DNA from: Aurifilum marmelostoma
Lineage: Eukaryota; Ascomycota; Sordariomycetes; Diaporthales; Cryphonectriaceae
Direction of reading: 5' to 3'
Length of the DNA stretch: 64,000 nt
NCBI GenBank assembly: GCA_027559495.1
Contig: JAMXSV010000026.1
Location: 1,922,001-1,986,000 of the forward strand
Both the position numbers and the translations under genes were made by a program. Positions 46,367 through 58,239 of the stretch are shown piece by piece. The notes beneath the pieces were generated by a model, which was given only the letters and a program-made list of their open reading frames with translations, did not search any database and was not told where the DNA came from. Positions within the stretch are counted from its first letter, which is position 1, and every line of letters starts with the position of its first letter.

Positions 46367-46986
46367 CTTCCGTCCACTCAACGTCTTCTCCCTGACGACC
46401 CTCTCGACAATTCTCGTGAATGTGTGTGTGTGTGTGTGCCCACTCTCACTCATGCAACGGGGGCCACGGCACTCGAGATGGTCAAATCGCGAATTCCATC
46501 GCGAGACTACCTAAAGTCATACGCCGGAGAAATGACGCCCGCCATAAAGTGCCCTCCGCCATTATTGGCTTTTGGAGGGTGCTTTCTTGTTCGTGGATCT
46601 GGTCTGGTCTGTTCCGGCTCTTTAAAGAAGAAGTAAAAAGGAGAGGAAAAAGAAGATTCCCAACAGGATTGTCAAATCATATCGTGATGAGTAGCAGAGA
46701 ATAGCTGCATTGACAACAGGAGCAGATCACCGCCTGCCTTGACCGTCCCTGGATCCCTGCTTGGGGTCCCGCCTTTTTGCCGTTCTGTCTCATGCTCGAA
46801 AGGATGCACCGCTGGGGGCGACCCCACTCCAACGCGGGGCCTGGAGACAGCCTCAGGACATGACAGCGCAGGCATCAGCAGACCAGAAAAGACTCTCACT
46901 ATTTGTGCATCCGAGAGAGGGACAGGGTGGCCAAGACGTCTGACATGTCAGCCTCAAGACTCATGAGCAGTCCAGTCAAGGTCACA

Positions 46987-47013
46987 GTGTGTGTGTGTGT
47001 GTGTGTGTGTGTG
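46987..47013. repeat. GT dinucleotide repeat
   Basis: 27 nt in the divergent oxidoreductase/aldolase region. Confidence 0.9.
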
Positions 47014-48019
47014 CTTGCTTTCAGGAGATGCTGCGACAGATCTCGACATGGAACCCAGGAGGGAGGGTGGTACCTGGGGACGCTGTGACGCTGGGGCGGC
47101 GTTGAGAAGCTGACGGACGATTTTTTTTCACCTGGAACGGCTACCGGGCGTCTCATGACCCTCTTCCCCGACCGGCCTGGTACCTTCAAATGGCATGTTT
47201 CCAGCGATACAACCTTGCATGGCAAACTGGTTGTCTGCCAGTTTGCCGTGCATCCCGGACCTGCCTCTCCCCTCGTGCAGCAACCGGGTCTCCGAATCTC
47301 CTAATCCCTTGTTTTTTCTTCTTCTTTCTTTCTCCTCCCTAGCCCTTCTGACGTCTATCATCAGTCCTGGCTACTAGCTTTCTCTCTAAAATACTAGGCG
47401 ACCAGGCCAGGTCTAGATTGAGTAGTCGTCGCCGATATGCCCTCATCTCCTCGGCCTTCCGAGGATACCAGGACACCCAGAGGCAACAAAGGGTCAGCTG
47501 TATGTTTGCCCTGGGGGAAAAAAAAATGATAACATCGACTCGGTGATTAAACATCTATTTGGTTCTGTAGTTGATTCTCACAACCATCCCGTTCTGCTCC
47601 GGAGCGAGAACCCTGAATACGACCCCACGCTCGCGCTTAGGCTGAGGATCCCGTCTTCCTCAGATCCTTCGATTGACATTCTCTCATCCCTGCCACCGCC
47701 GTCAAGTGAAGGAATTTCCTCTATTTACACACACACGTTCGGACTCTATTAGTAGGAGGAAAAGATACATTGGTAATATTCTTAGTAGTGGTAGTGGTGG
47801 TGGTCGGAGGAGGCGCCATCACGGGCGTGGCACGTGTGGTAACCTGATGTGGCTCGCTCCCTGCTCTCGGGCCAATGTCGTTACGATCACCCACCCCAGA
47901 TGGGACCTCGAACTTCCCTACCATCCCCGCTACCGGCCCGGCAAATTATTAGCTCACGGAAAAGACGTCCAGCGTGCCCGTCGACAAGGAGGACCGAGAA
48001 GCTCTCCTGCTGGGCCACA

Positions 48020-48026
48020 TATATAA
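48020..48026 (+). promoter_or_regulatory. TATA-like element of the aldolase gene
   Basis: TATATAA 267 nt upstream of the start codon, followed by a long CT-rich leader. A TATATATATATA run at 48122-48136 is an alternative. Confidence 0.35.
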
Positions 48027-48292
48027 CAAGGGCTTGTTGTCTCTGATTTCACTCTCTCGTAGTCTTCCTTGCCCCCCTTCCCTCCTCCTCCCTCCAAGAC
48101 CTCTCACACCTCTCGAGAAACCATATATATATATACCCTCACTCTCTCCCTCTCTCTTGTTCATTGTCATCGTCCTACCTTCTCTCCTTTCTTCTCCTTG
48201 CTCTGCCAACAACAAACCTCTTCCCCCCCCCCCCCCCCACCTCTTTTCCCTCTCCATCCCCCTCCTTTCCACATACATACATTCACCTCACC

Positions 48293-49264
48293 ATGGCTAT
48301 CCCCAACGGACACACGACACACCGCCGGGTAATGCCCTGCGGCATCTACGCCCCGACCATGACCTTTTTCGACCCGGACACGGAGGAGCTCGACATCCCC
48401 ACCATCAAGAAGCACGCGGCCAGGCTGGCCAGGGACGGGCTGGCGGGCCTGGTGGTGATGGGCTCCAACGGCGAGGCGGCCCACTGCACGCGCGAGGAGA
48501 AGCTCGCCGTGACGACGGCCACGCGCGAGGCCCTGGACGAGGCCGGCTTCCGGGACACCCCCATCATCGTGGGCGCCACCGAGGGCTCCGTCAAGGGCAC
48601 CGTCGAGCTGTGCAGGCTGTCGGCCGGCGCGGGCGGCGACTACGTCCTCCTGCTCCCGCCGTCCTACTTCCGCGGCCTCATGGACGAGGAGGCCGTCTAC
48701 GGCTACTTTGTCGCCGTCGCCGACGAGTCCCCCCTGCCCCTGGTCCTGTACAACTACCCCGGCGCCGTCGCCGGCATCGACATGGACTCGGACCTGCTCA
48801 TCAGGCTCGCCCAGCACCCCAACATCGTCGGCACAAAGTTCACCTGCGGCAACACGGGCAAGCTGACCCGCGTCGCCCTGGCCACCGGCGCAAAGACCCC
48901 CTGGTCCGAGGGCAGCGGCTACATGGCCTTTGGCGGCATCTGCGACTTCACCACCCAGACCCTCGTCAGCGGCGGCAGCGGCATCATCGCCGGCGGCGCA
49001 AACGTCATGCCCAAGCTCTGCGTCCGCGTCTGGTCCCTCTACGCCCAGGGCAAGCGCGACGAGGCAGAGGCCCTGCAAAAGGTCCTCAGCAAGTGCGACT
49101 GGGTCCTGACCAAGGCCGCCGTCCCCGGCACCAAGCAGGCTATCCAGAGCTACTTTGGCTACGGCGGCTGGGGCCGCAGGCCGCTGAGGAGGCTGGAGCA
49201 GGCCAAGGTCCAGGCTATTGCGGACGGTATCAAGGAGGCTATGGACATTGAGAAGTCGCTGTGA
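48293..49264 (+). CDS. DHDPS/NAL-family aldolase, L-threo-3-deoxyhexulosonate aldolase-like
   Basis: Class I Schiff-base aldolase of 323 aa, intronless. The open frame extends further upstream, but ATG 48293 sits in a strong context (CACCATGGC) and begins the conserved domain, so it is taken as the start. The signature GSNGE is at 57-61, the catalytic Tyr155 in YNYPG and the Schiff-base Lys182 in GTKFTCGN. Fungal relatives with the GIYAPTMTFFDPDTEELD start include LGA1/GaaC, which splits 2-keto-3-deoxy-L-galactonate into pyruvate and L-glyceraldehyde, the third step of D-galacturonate catabolism. 4-hydroxy-2-oxoglutarate aldolase is the alternative. The divergent neighbour at 43435-44998 resembles the first enzyme of that pathway. 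Confidence 0.88.
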   Translation: MAIPNGHTTHRRVMPCGIYAPTMTFFDPDTEELDIPTIKKHAARLARDGLAGLVVMGSNGEAAHCTREEKLAVTTATREALDEAGFRDTPIIVGATEGSVKGTVELCRLSAGAGGDYVLLLPPSYFRGLMDEEAVYGYFVAVADESPLPLVLYNYPGAVAGIDMDSDLLIRLAQHPNIVGTKFTCGNTGKLTRVALATGAKTPWSEGSGYMAFGGICDFTTQTLVSGGSGIIAGGANVMPKLCVRVWSLYAQGKRDEAEALQKVLSKCDWVLTKAAVPGTKQAIQSYFGYGGWGRRPLRRLEQAKVQAIADGIKEAMDIEKSL

Positions 49265-50030
49265 GTGGGGTGTAAGAGAGAAAGAAAGAATTACGAGACG
49301 CACGACGGACCCTCACGGCCGCTGCTTGTGGCCTTTTGGGATTTCTCCTCCTCTGCATCTCCCATCGTTTTTTCCCCCATCTCTCCCGACTGGAGGCGAT
49401 TCACAGGCGCACCACGGAGGGTTGGAACCGAATAGAAGAGGCCCCACCCCCTGGCCTCTCTCTCTCTCTCACTCTCGCACACATACTCTCTCCATATCTT
49501 CATGCAAACGCACCAGGGGCTCAAGAAGTCCCCTTCGGCGTCTGCACGCATTGGTCATGTTCCTATCTCCCACACTTCCTCCCCAACCCTTTTCCCATAT
49601 AGCCAAAAACCGCAATATAGAAGAGTAAGGCATCTATACTCAGTGTACATAGACGAGTCGAGACAAAAGAGACTTCTTTCTACTTTCTCTAAAACCAATA
49701 GAATTATGTGAGGTGTGTAAAGAAACACTGTTGTCACTTGTCGGTGTGAATTGTAATAGAAATTACCAAAAGAGGCGCCGCCGCCCAAATCTATCGTGTT
49801 CGATGACGGCAAACTGAGTATGCAAGACTGTTGGAGGGACTGCTTGATCAGGTCGAGCCGCACCGCGAGCCAAGATGGGCCCCCATCAATCGGTGCCGGC
49901 TAAATCAATCATGGTCTTGTCAGATGTTCTTCATCCTGCGTTTTTCATTATAGATGACGCTCTCTAGCTTGGTTCCTTAGGTGCGCTCCTTGCCCTCCTC
50001 TTCTCCTACTTGCATCACCCCCTCGTCAGC
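49265..50030. other. Intergenic, convergent 3' ends
   Basis: 770 bp between the aldolase and the FAD oxidoreductase; a short CT run at 49460-49475; no gene seen. Confidence 0.5.
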
Positions 50031-51880
50031 TCACACCTTGAACTTGGCAGGATGCAAAACATCAATATCCGCAGCCTTCGCCGCTCCATCGAGGAGCCAT
50101 TGCGCCATCAGGTATCCCGTCGCAGGCCCGTTCTGAATCCCCCAGCAGGTATGACCCGATGCCACCCACACGCCAGGCGTCGACGTTGGCCCGATGAGCG
50201 GGCCGCGCTCGGTACCGAAGCGCACGTGCTGCGGGAGGTAGCAGGCCTGGCGGGCGCGGATGGGCGCGGCGGCGAGGGTGGGCGAGATGGTGGCTAGGTA
50301 TGCGGCTAAGTCGTCGCACTGGGCTTGGTCCGTCTGGACTTGGTCTGCGGTCGAGGGGAGGGGAATGGTTTTGTCGGGCTCGCCTGGAATTAGTGGTTGA
50401 GAAAGGGTTTAGTCAGCCAATTATACGGACATGCACATACACAGACAGAGAGAGAGAGTGTGTGTGTGTGTGTTGGGGGGGGGGGGCATCAGAGAGAAGG
50501 GAGAGGGCAACATACCACAGGCGTAGACCTCGCCAAACGGCCTCGCATACACCTCGGGATCCACGTTCCCCCTGTGCTTGCGCCTCTGACCCGCCTTCAC
50601 CCTGTGCTCGGGCACGTAGTCAGTCGGCAGCTGAATGTCCGTGAACACAGCATACGGGGTCACGTCCGCCTCGAACACGACACTGTGTGCGCGCAGACCC
50701 TCCACCTTGCTTCGCGGCAGCAGGCCGCCTGTCCACGGCCCCGCGGCTACGATGACATCCGTCACGCCGTCGACCATCCTGATCACATTATCGTGGGCAC
50801 GGTCCTCGTACTCGACGCTGAGAAGGCCCGGAGAGGAGGACGAAGAAGAAGAAGCGGAGATTGGGTCGGCGGGCTTGACCTCTGTGAACTTGGCACCCAG
50901 CCGGATATCGACCCCTGCGGCGCGGGCGAGCTCGGCGATGGCGGTTGTGAAGTGAAAGGGGTGCACTTGAGCCGTCTCGGTGAAGCCTCGGCGGCCCATC
51001 TCTTCATAGTACTGGACGAGTTTGGAATCGATCCAGTCGAGGTCGGGCGGCAGAGCCGAGTCGGACAGGAGTGAGGCTGCGGCTGCGTCCTGTTTGGGCA
51101 GCCTCTCCCACTCTTTTTCCTCCTCAGCTGCTGGCGGCTGCTCATCTGCCCCAGCCTGCGTGCCATGCTCGACCTTGACCTCGCTCCGGCCAGGTCTGCT
51201 GGATATATTCGGTGCCTCTGCAGGTGCGGGTGGAAGTGATGACGGCTCTGTCACTGTGCCCTTGGTGTCTCCATTGGTCTCTCGAGGTGCCTCCCCCGAC
51301 TGCGCTATAGGTGCGGTCCCAGCCTCTACTGGAGGAGGTGGTGTCTCGGTGGATGCGCTGTGCAGCACTGCACTTGCGCCCGGCTGAGGCACAGGCAGCT
51401 TAGCCCTCGCCGCGGTCTGGGCGGCTTTCTTTGCCTCCTCCAGATCAGTCGGCTTCACGACGGCGCCTATGGTCCCACACTTGACACGGCGGTAGCCCCA
51501 TTTCTCAGCCCCGCCATGCTCCTCGGCCAGTTCCCTGTGAAGCCGGTACGACAGCGGTACCAGACACTCTGGGTAAGCCCACAGGCCCAGCAGGCCACCT
51601 GCTTTCCCAGATGCACCTGCTGCTATGGAGGTGGCCTCGAGGAGGGTGATTGTGTGTCTCGAGGGGTCAAAGTTGGGGTGGCGGGTTAGGTAATAGGCAG
51701 TAGTCGAGCCAATGACGCCTCCACCTGGATTCTCAATAACTGGGTCAGCCACAGTTGCAGTTCAGGGACCAATGATCTTGGTGTAGTTTGAAAACCAAAG
51801 AAACACCGAGAAAGAGTTGGAGACTGGGTGTGGGCACACGTACCGACAATGACCATGTGCTTTATTTGGGGCACATCCAT
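50031..51880 (-). CDS. FAD-dependent oxidoreductase (DAO fold, Tda3-like)
   Basis: Flavoprotein of the D-amino-acid-oxidase superfamily. Three exons: 51844..51880 (MDVPQIKHMVIVG), 50516..51724, 50031..50383; 532 aa with matching phases. The dinucleotide-binding GGGVIGSTTAYYL motif spans the first junction, so the first exon is essential although only 12 codons; an in-frame ATG at 51940 would add 20 residues. LEATSIAAGASGKAGGLLG follows, as in Tda3-type proteins. Residues of about 125-230 are a Pro/Glu/Ala-rich low-complexity insert between conserved blocks. The third exon supplies the C-terminal FAD-binding end (GPLIGPT, ASGHTCWGIQNGP, MAQWLLDG). Yeast Tda3 acts in endosome-to-Golgi trafficking with unknown substrate; an amine or imino-acid oxidase is the alternative. 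Confidence 0.85.
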
Positions 51881-53421
51881 GTTCACTCCCAACAAACCGA
51901 AGATCGACAAGCCTGTGGGAAGGTGCAGCTTTTGGCTCACTATTTGGGAAGGGGCAAGGAGGGGCAGTGGTTGTTGCTTAGTCCAAGAAGGATAAGTGAA
52001 ATAGACTGCTCATCTCAACGCTGCCAACAGAGTCTACAGGACAAGATTTCCATATTGAGCTCACAGAATAGGATGACTCCTAGGCCTGAGTCACAACACA
52101 ACACAATAGCTGAGTTGTTTGTAGTGTGCCCTCGATGAATGAATGGGCTAGGCTGCCACTGGTTGTTTGTTTTGGTTGGTGGGAAAGTAAACATGAGGGG
52201 GAGAAGGTGTCTTATCAGCTTATCAACAGAGCTACCCCGCCATGGCAATAAGCACCTTCCCGCCTCTTCCCTTACTGTTTGCCCTCTGCCCCTCCCACCC
52301 TCTTGGTGCCTCTCTCCGCCCCCTTCTGTCTCTGCCATGGTGAACAGTAGGGCCCTCCCCCTCTGCTCTGCTCCCCCATTCCATCCCATCATTCCTGGCC
52401 AGCCCTAGCCTAATGTCCTCTCTCTCTCTCCATGTTGTTTTCATCGACATACCTCTGAAACAGCTTTGTAACACAGAGACACAATAAAACCCACCAGGAA
52501 GACCAACAGCCGAGGGCAGAAATGCATGACAGTGTCAATGCTCACTGATGAAGATGATGACCTGTCATATGATAGAGACACACACACACGCACACACACA
52601 CAACAGGCACAGCCTCGGATCAAATTTTCAGATGGCTGGAGAGATAAACTGGCAGGATCTTCCAACGGGAAGTGAGGGAATTCAGGAACCCGCCCACCCG
52701 CCTCGGCTAGGCTGTTTGCAGTCAAGCAGGGCCCATAATTCGGGGTCCCTGCAAGGCCGAGGCTCAGTCCCTGCTCAGTCCCCGGGTAGCAGAGCTGACC
52801 TGATGTGATGGATGGCTGGGCCACTGTGGGACGACGTCTGGATCTGGCAGAGGCAACAGCAATCACCGTGTCAGCACCACCGAGGATCGTTTCTGTATGC
52901 TTTGCCGACAGGACTGTTGGGCTGTTGTTGGGCATACAGAGACACAAGACACGGCTGTGTTGCCTCAAAGTGGACTGAAACACGGGTGGCAGGATCTTCT
53001 GTCAGACTCGCCAACCTCGCTTTCCTCCAAAAAGTCAGTCAATCAATCAGTCACTGTCCAACCCGTGCGCGGCCCGCCTGGGCCTGACAAATGCTCAATG
53101 CGACCGGTGGCTACGTACCTCGGCCTGCGCTGTGCTGCTGGAACCTTCGGCCTCTGCCGTACAAATATTAGACTTTGCGCCGTTGCCCTCGCCACCGGGC
53201 GGGCACCACCACCTCTCAACCTCAGCCAGTACAACCTCGCTTCCCATCAGCCTTGTTGTCAGCGTCGTCGTCATTATCATCATCACCATCGTCACCATCT
53301 TCATCGGCAGCAACAACCACAAACCAGCCGTCACACAACCTCCTTCCAAGACAGTCAAAGGTCTGCAGTCGTCTTGGTACCATCACCGATAACAGGTCCC
53401 AGACATCGCAGCCTCGCAACA
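51881..53421. promoter_or_regulatory. Divergent region, FAD oxidoreductase / glutathione peroxidase
   Basis: 1.54 kb. An ACAC-rich run lies at 52577-52601. The last 300 bp is rich in CATCAT/CACCAC and CT, with an upstream out-of-frame ATG at 53132, so it probably includes the peroxidase leader. No separate gene recognised. Confidence 0.45.
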
Positions 53422-54011
53422 ATGGCCTCAGCAACCAGCTTTTACGACTTCAAGGTCCCTGACAGTAAGCCTCGTCCACCCCTAACTGCGGAGATGCCCT
53501 AGCCCGTCTGCTGCATGCAACAGCAGTCCACACAGTTATATTTTCACCAGCGTCATATTCCAGGCTGCCCTTTTGCCCTGGCGTCGCTACGGCGTCAAGC
53601 AGGAACCCGCTGTCCTTCCTCATTCGCATCTCGCCTTGCCCCATCCTGTCCTCCCACCTGCCTTTCTCGTCCCTCCACGTAGACGAGCGAAACATCAGAT
53701 CTCCAGAATCAACCCATTTTTTCCCTCCCTCTTTTTCCTTTTCCCCCATTCATCACCAGAGGCGACAGACAGCCCCAGGAGGTGGTGGCAAACTGGGGTA
53801 CCAGGCGTGTACATGTTGGCTAACAGGTTACAACTTTGCTCCACAAACAGAGAAGGGCGAGGAGAAGCCCCTGTCCGAGTACAAGGGCAAGGTCGTGCTC
53901 ATCGTCAACACAGCCTCCAAGTGCGGCTTCACGCCCCAGTATGCGGGGCTGGAGAAGCTCTGGAAGGACATCAAGGAGAAGCACCCCGACGACTTCGTCA
54001 TCCTGGGCTTC

Positions 54012-54046
<35 letters not shown>

Positions 54047-54320
54047 CAACGATGACATCCAGTCCTTCTGCCAGCTCAACTATGGCGTCTCCTTCCCCAT
54101 CATGGGCAAGATCGACGTCAACGGCGACGGCGCCAACGACCTGTACAAGTGGCTCAAGAAGGAGAAGCCTGGCATCATGGGCATCCAGATGATCAAGTGG
54201 AACTTTGAAAAGTTCCTCATCGGCCGCGACGGCACCATCAAGGGCCGCTGGGCCAGCACCACCAAGCCAGAGTCGCTCGAGAAGCCCATCCTGGAAGAGA
54301 TCGCCAAGAAGCCAGAGTAG
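53422..54320 (+). CDS. Glutathione peroxidase-like thiol peroxidase (Gpx3/Hyr1 type)
   Basis: Reduces hydroperoxides, probably with thioredoxin, and in yeast relays oxidant signals to Yap1. Two exons: 53422..53464 (MASATSFYDFKVPD plus one base) and 53851..54320; the 386-nt intron has a CTAAC branch site (53820) and ends CAAACAG. Length 170 aa. Peroxidatic Cys39 in NTASKCGFT, Cys70 in FPCNQFGGQEPG with Gln76, resolving Cys88 in DIQSFCQLNYG, and the Trp-Asn of IKWNFEKFL are all present; this is the non-selenium, atypical 2-Cys arrangement. No targeting sequence is evident in this splice form. The first intron is far longer than others in the window, so alternative starts or isoforms are possible. 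Confidence 0.95.
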
Positions 54321-57300
54321 CCGCCCACTGCATCTGCTTGCCGTGCGTTAGCCGTTGCGCAGTGGCCACTGAGAGAAGAGAGATAGAGAGCAAGAGAGAG
54401 ACAGAGGGAGAGAGAGGAAGAGAGGTGTGAGGGGCCAAGTGGGGGGATCGTCTTGCCTTTTTTTTTTTTCTTTCCCCTTTTTCAAATGATCAACCGTCGT
54501 GTTGCCTTCCTGGCTCTTACTTGGCCACGCAAGGCGACTGTGACGGCATCAGTGGATGATGTCGTCTTGTCCCATACCTGTGCCGCCCCGGCTTGTCGGC
54601 GCCGTCGAGATACCGACCAGGAGGAAGGGCTCCGATGAACCTGGAAGAGTGGAGAGAGAGAGAGAGAGAGACCAGGGAAGATCATCATCCACACGGGGAG
54701 GCTGTGCTTACCGCGACGCCTGTTTTCCTCTTCACACATCCAGAACCCGTTCTGTACCCTTGAGAAGTCAGCAGTGTCGTGCACAGTGCAGCCGCTCAGC
54801 CGCGGTCTCGCCGATGTCACTTTTCGTTATCGTCGCCAATTCGATTTGTGGTTAGAGCCCTCTTATAATTGTATGTATATAGAGACAAGGAAGAAGAGGC
54901 AAATGATACCATTTTTTTTTTTTTTTTCACGGTCCAGACTTTTATGAACTCTTCTCACTCTCATGGCCGGAAAGGCGAGTCACGCAACAAGTGTCGTGTT
55001 CCACATTGTGGCTTGCCTTCGGTGCCCGGGAACAGACCACAAAAGACGGAACACGCAGAGGAACCGTCCAGAGGTAGCAGTGAGAACACCTGACAGCAGA
55101 GGAGGACGAGGAGGGAGAAGGAAGGAGGGGGGAGGAGAATCACGAGGATCCACAGTGATGGAAGGGGTTTGCTTGGCACACCCAGCGGCTCGCTTGGGCT
55201 GGAGATTGGGGTCTCCCATGAACTCGATCCTTTCCTGAAGCGTGTGTGTGTGTATGTGTGTGTGTGGTGTATCATGATGTCTCTCACTCTCTCTCTCTCT
55301 CTATCACTCACTCCCCCCCCTCTCCCATTCCCCCTTCTGCCCTCCCATTGGCATGCAACAAAAGGCGGGCCACACGGAGAGGCCGATCACCTCAAGGGCT
55401 GACATCCTCGCCGGCGGGCTAGGTAGGGCAGCGTCGTCAGTCTGGGAATGGCCCAGTCGGCACTGCGCGAGGCCCAACCTCCGGGGCTTGTCTCGCCAGA
55501 CGCCGGCAGGGTCAACCTGCAAATGTCGTCGTGCGTGCGTCGTCGTGGTGGTGGTGCCGCGAGGAGATCTGCTGCTGCAGGTAGGCAGGCACCCCAGGAT
55601 ACACGCACGCATGCACACAGACACACACACTACTTGCCACGGGGGCCCACAACACATGGCTGGGCCCAGCTTGCTCTGTGTGAGACCTCTTTTCTTCTCG
55701 TAGGCACACACACACAGGTGGATGAGTGTTGCTCTCGGCTAGTCTGCTCGGGAAGGCTTCTGGGCTGGTGGTCACCTGGGAAGGAGAAATGAAGAGAGAG
55801 GGGGGGGGGGGCGCGGGCAACCGCTCCAGGCCCTTGGAGCAGCACACAAGGTCAACCCAGTCACAACTTATGGAATTTTCTTGGTCTTCTGTATCCATTT
55901 TCTCTAGTAGCCCTCTGGCCTGGCGTGGTCAGTCCAAGACCTGACCAAGACAGGCCCTCTTCTCTACACTGCCGCCCCCCATTCCCATTGCCTCCTTCTC
56001 GGCTTCTTCTCGCAAGATGATGACTGGTGTGTGCAAGACCGGGGAACAAAGAAAAAGTGAAAGCACAACAGGTTCCCCTGAGTACAACTGTCCCCCCATC
56101 CAGCTGCTCAATACAACGCGCATCTGAGAAAAGTAAGCCTTCCCCCCCCCCCCAATCTCCTGCAAAGCATCTCACACCCACCACCCACCCAACCTGTCCC
56201 GGCATCCGATACAGCCACGCCCCCCTCCCCCCTCTCCCCGAGACCCAGCCCTGACGTGTTTCTTCCATGCATGTTCCCTCGTCTTTCCACATTCCAGAGG
56301 TCCCCGCCTTTGCACATGACACTAAGACGTAGGCGCGCAGGACGATCCTACTCACACGATACTTCGGAAGTAGGTACGCTCTTGGCGCCGGGGGAGGAGG
56401 GGGAGGAGAGAGAAGGGGGGGGGGGGGGTGTGGGTGTGTGGTGGTAAAAGAGGAACAAGGCTCGGTGGATCCAGAGAGGGGGGGGGGGGACGCGCTGTGA
56501 TGGATGCGGGGAGAAAGCATTGCAGATTTTCTTCTCTCTCTCTCTGTCCTTCGGTGTGACGGACGGGGTTGGTGGTGGTCACGATGCAGTTGAGTGTGTG
56601 AGCATGGCTCTTTGTGTCTTGCTTTTCCCATCAGAGAGAAGTATATATCTGACTTTTTGCTGTGTGATGTGTACAGATGTATGTATGTGTGTGTGCCTTG
56701 TTCCCCACTAGTTATGTATAGCATTCTAGACATATAGTCTTCATCCATACTTTTACATACACACTTTCCCTCTTTCACAAAAAGAGGCCAGGAAGAGTCA
56801 GGGCTGGTCAAGGCAGGGGTCTAGTGAAAGAATCAGGGTGGTGTAGATTTTCTTGTTGATGGTGTAAGTGGTGGTCACCGCGGGAGTGGATTCTTTTCGG
56901 GGTTCAAAGACACGGTAGACGGGCATGCATCGGATCGGGAGAAGAGGGCTTGGGGAAGGGGGTAAAGAATCCCAGCCACCGCCCCCCCCTCCTCTTCCTC
57001 CTTTCCTCTTCATATTGGGTGTGTGGGCGAATAGGGAGGGAGGGAGGGAGGGAGGGAGAAATATCGGCTCAGTGAACGAGCTAACGTTTTATTCCTTTAG
57101 ACGTGGGGGGTTCTTCGTCTTTGCGGCTTGAGGCGGGGCGAAGAAGGGGAAGGGGGGAAGGTTGATGATGGTTCGACGTCGAAGAAGGGAGGAAGGAGAT
57201 GAAATGTGGTCCCTTTTTTTTTTCCTCCCCCCTCCAATTCTTTGGGGATTATGTATGGTCGGCTACTGAGCAGTGTGATATCTCATCTCATGCCGGTTTT

Positions 57301-58196
57301 CAGTAGTCCGCTAGGGCCATGACCTAGCCGGTCAGACTATACGAGAGATGCTCGAGGGGGAAACCCATGAGGCGACCATACTAACGTCTCTTCACCCTTC
57401 GGGCTTTGGGCAGAGGGTGAAGGAGGAAGGAGGAAGGAGACGGTCGACCAGGACGACGCGGACAGACCCAGACGGTAGGGAGAGATAGTGTTCTGAGGTG
57501 AGCCCTTTGTGTATATACCACACAAGAATATATCCGAGGCTGACATGGGGTCCCAACAGAGTCCACGCAGGTGAGCACTAGGACTACCAAGGTACATGTG
57601 TGGATCACTTTGGCAAGTCTTCGGAGACCAGCAGCAAGACTCGCAGTACGCCCAGGAAAAGAGAGCTCTGGTCCGCCAAGCAGGATACGGGGGTTTTCCC
57701 ACTGAAGGGTGGCCACTGGGCCTTGGGCTCTGTGCTCTGGAGGAGCCTCCCTGAGTGGCACTTTCGTCGCTCGATGTCCAAGGAGTAGTGATCAACTCTG
57801 ATCACACCAAACACAGACAGGCAAACATGGAGTGAGAAGGTGATGATCAGGTGGATCTCCTTGGCGGTCTGTTGCCCTTTTCCCTTATTGTCTCTCCCCA
57901 TACGTGACCTTGATGCCGGTGAGTACGGGCTTTGCTAGATGGTGACATGATTATCTCGTCTTCTTCTCGTCGCTGGAACGTTACTACGCACCTCTCTCAT
58001 CACTCACGCCACGCCAGAAGGCTGCCAGCTGCAGCCTGATATCTGCTGGCGCCAGGTGATTGACGCTCGGCGGCCAACAGGTCGTCACATCGCATATGCT
58101 GCGCCGCCAGGTCAGGACTAGCCGGCAAGTGCCAGCGCAGGAGATGATCACAGCCAGATGTGGTGGAGGCAGACGTGTCTGCCTGTTGTCCAAGGG

Positions 58197-58198
<2 letters not shown>

Positions 58199-58231
<33 letters not shown>

Positions 58232-58239
58232 ACACACAC
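58199..58239. repeat. CA dinucleotide repeat
   Basis: 41 nt, nearly uninterrupted CA in gene-free DNA. Confidence 0.95.

Larger units (their letters stand above)
44999..48292. promoter_or_regulatory. 3.3-kb divergent region, oxidoreductase / aldolase
   Basis: Separates two divergent genes that could act in one pathway. No recognisable gene. It contains the inverted CCNCCAA pair at 46340-46366, a GT repeat (46987-47013), TATATAA at 48020 and a 250-nt CT-rich leader before the aldolase start, which includes a C14 run near 48225. Confidence 0.5.

Noticed and set aside
48167..49303. 378-codon minus-strand frame over the aldolase
   Set aside because: Antisense shadow of a GC-rich gene with complete catalytic residues on the plus strand.
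53573..54055. Plus-strand frame running from the peroxidase intron into its second exon
   Set aside because: It is out of frame with the conserved peroxidase domain; the intron has proper donor, branch and acceptor sites.
30567..54320. Secondary-metabolite gene cluster
   Set aside because: Epoxide hydrolase, FAD oxidoreductase and MFS genes occur, but there is no backbone synthase, and housekeeping genes (Nop16, Gpx) are interspersed.
55861..56811. 316-codon minus-strand open frame
   Set aside because: It translates C-rich, CA-rich and poly-Pro microsatellites, has no recognisable domain, and overlaps several equally long frames on both strands; it is most likely a GC-driven artefact.
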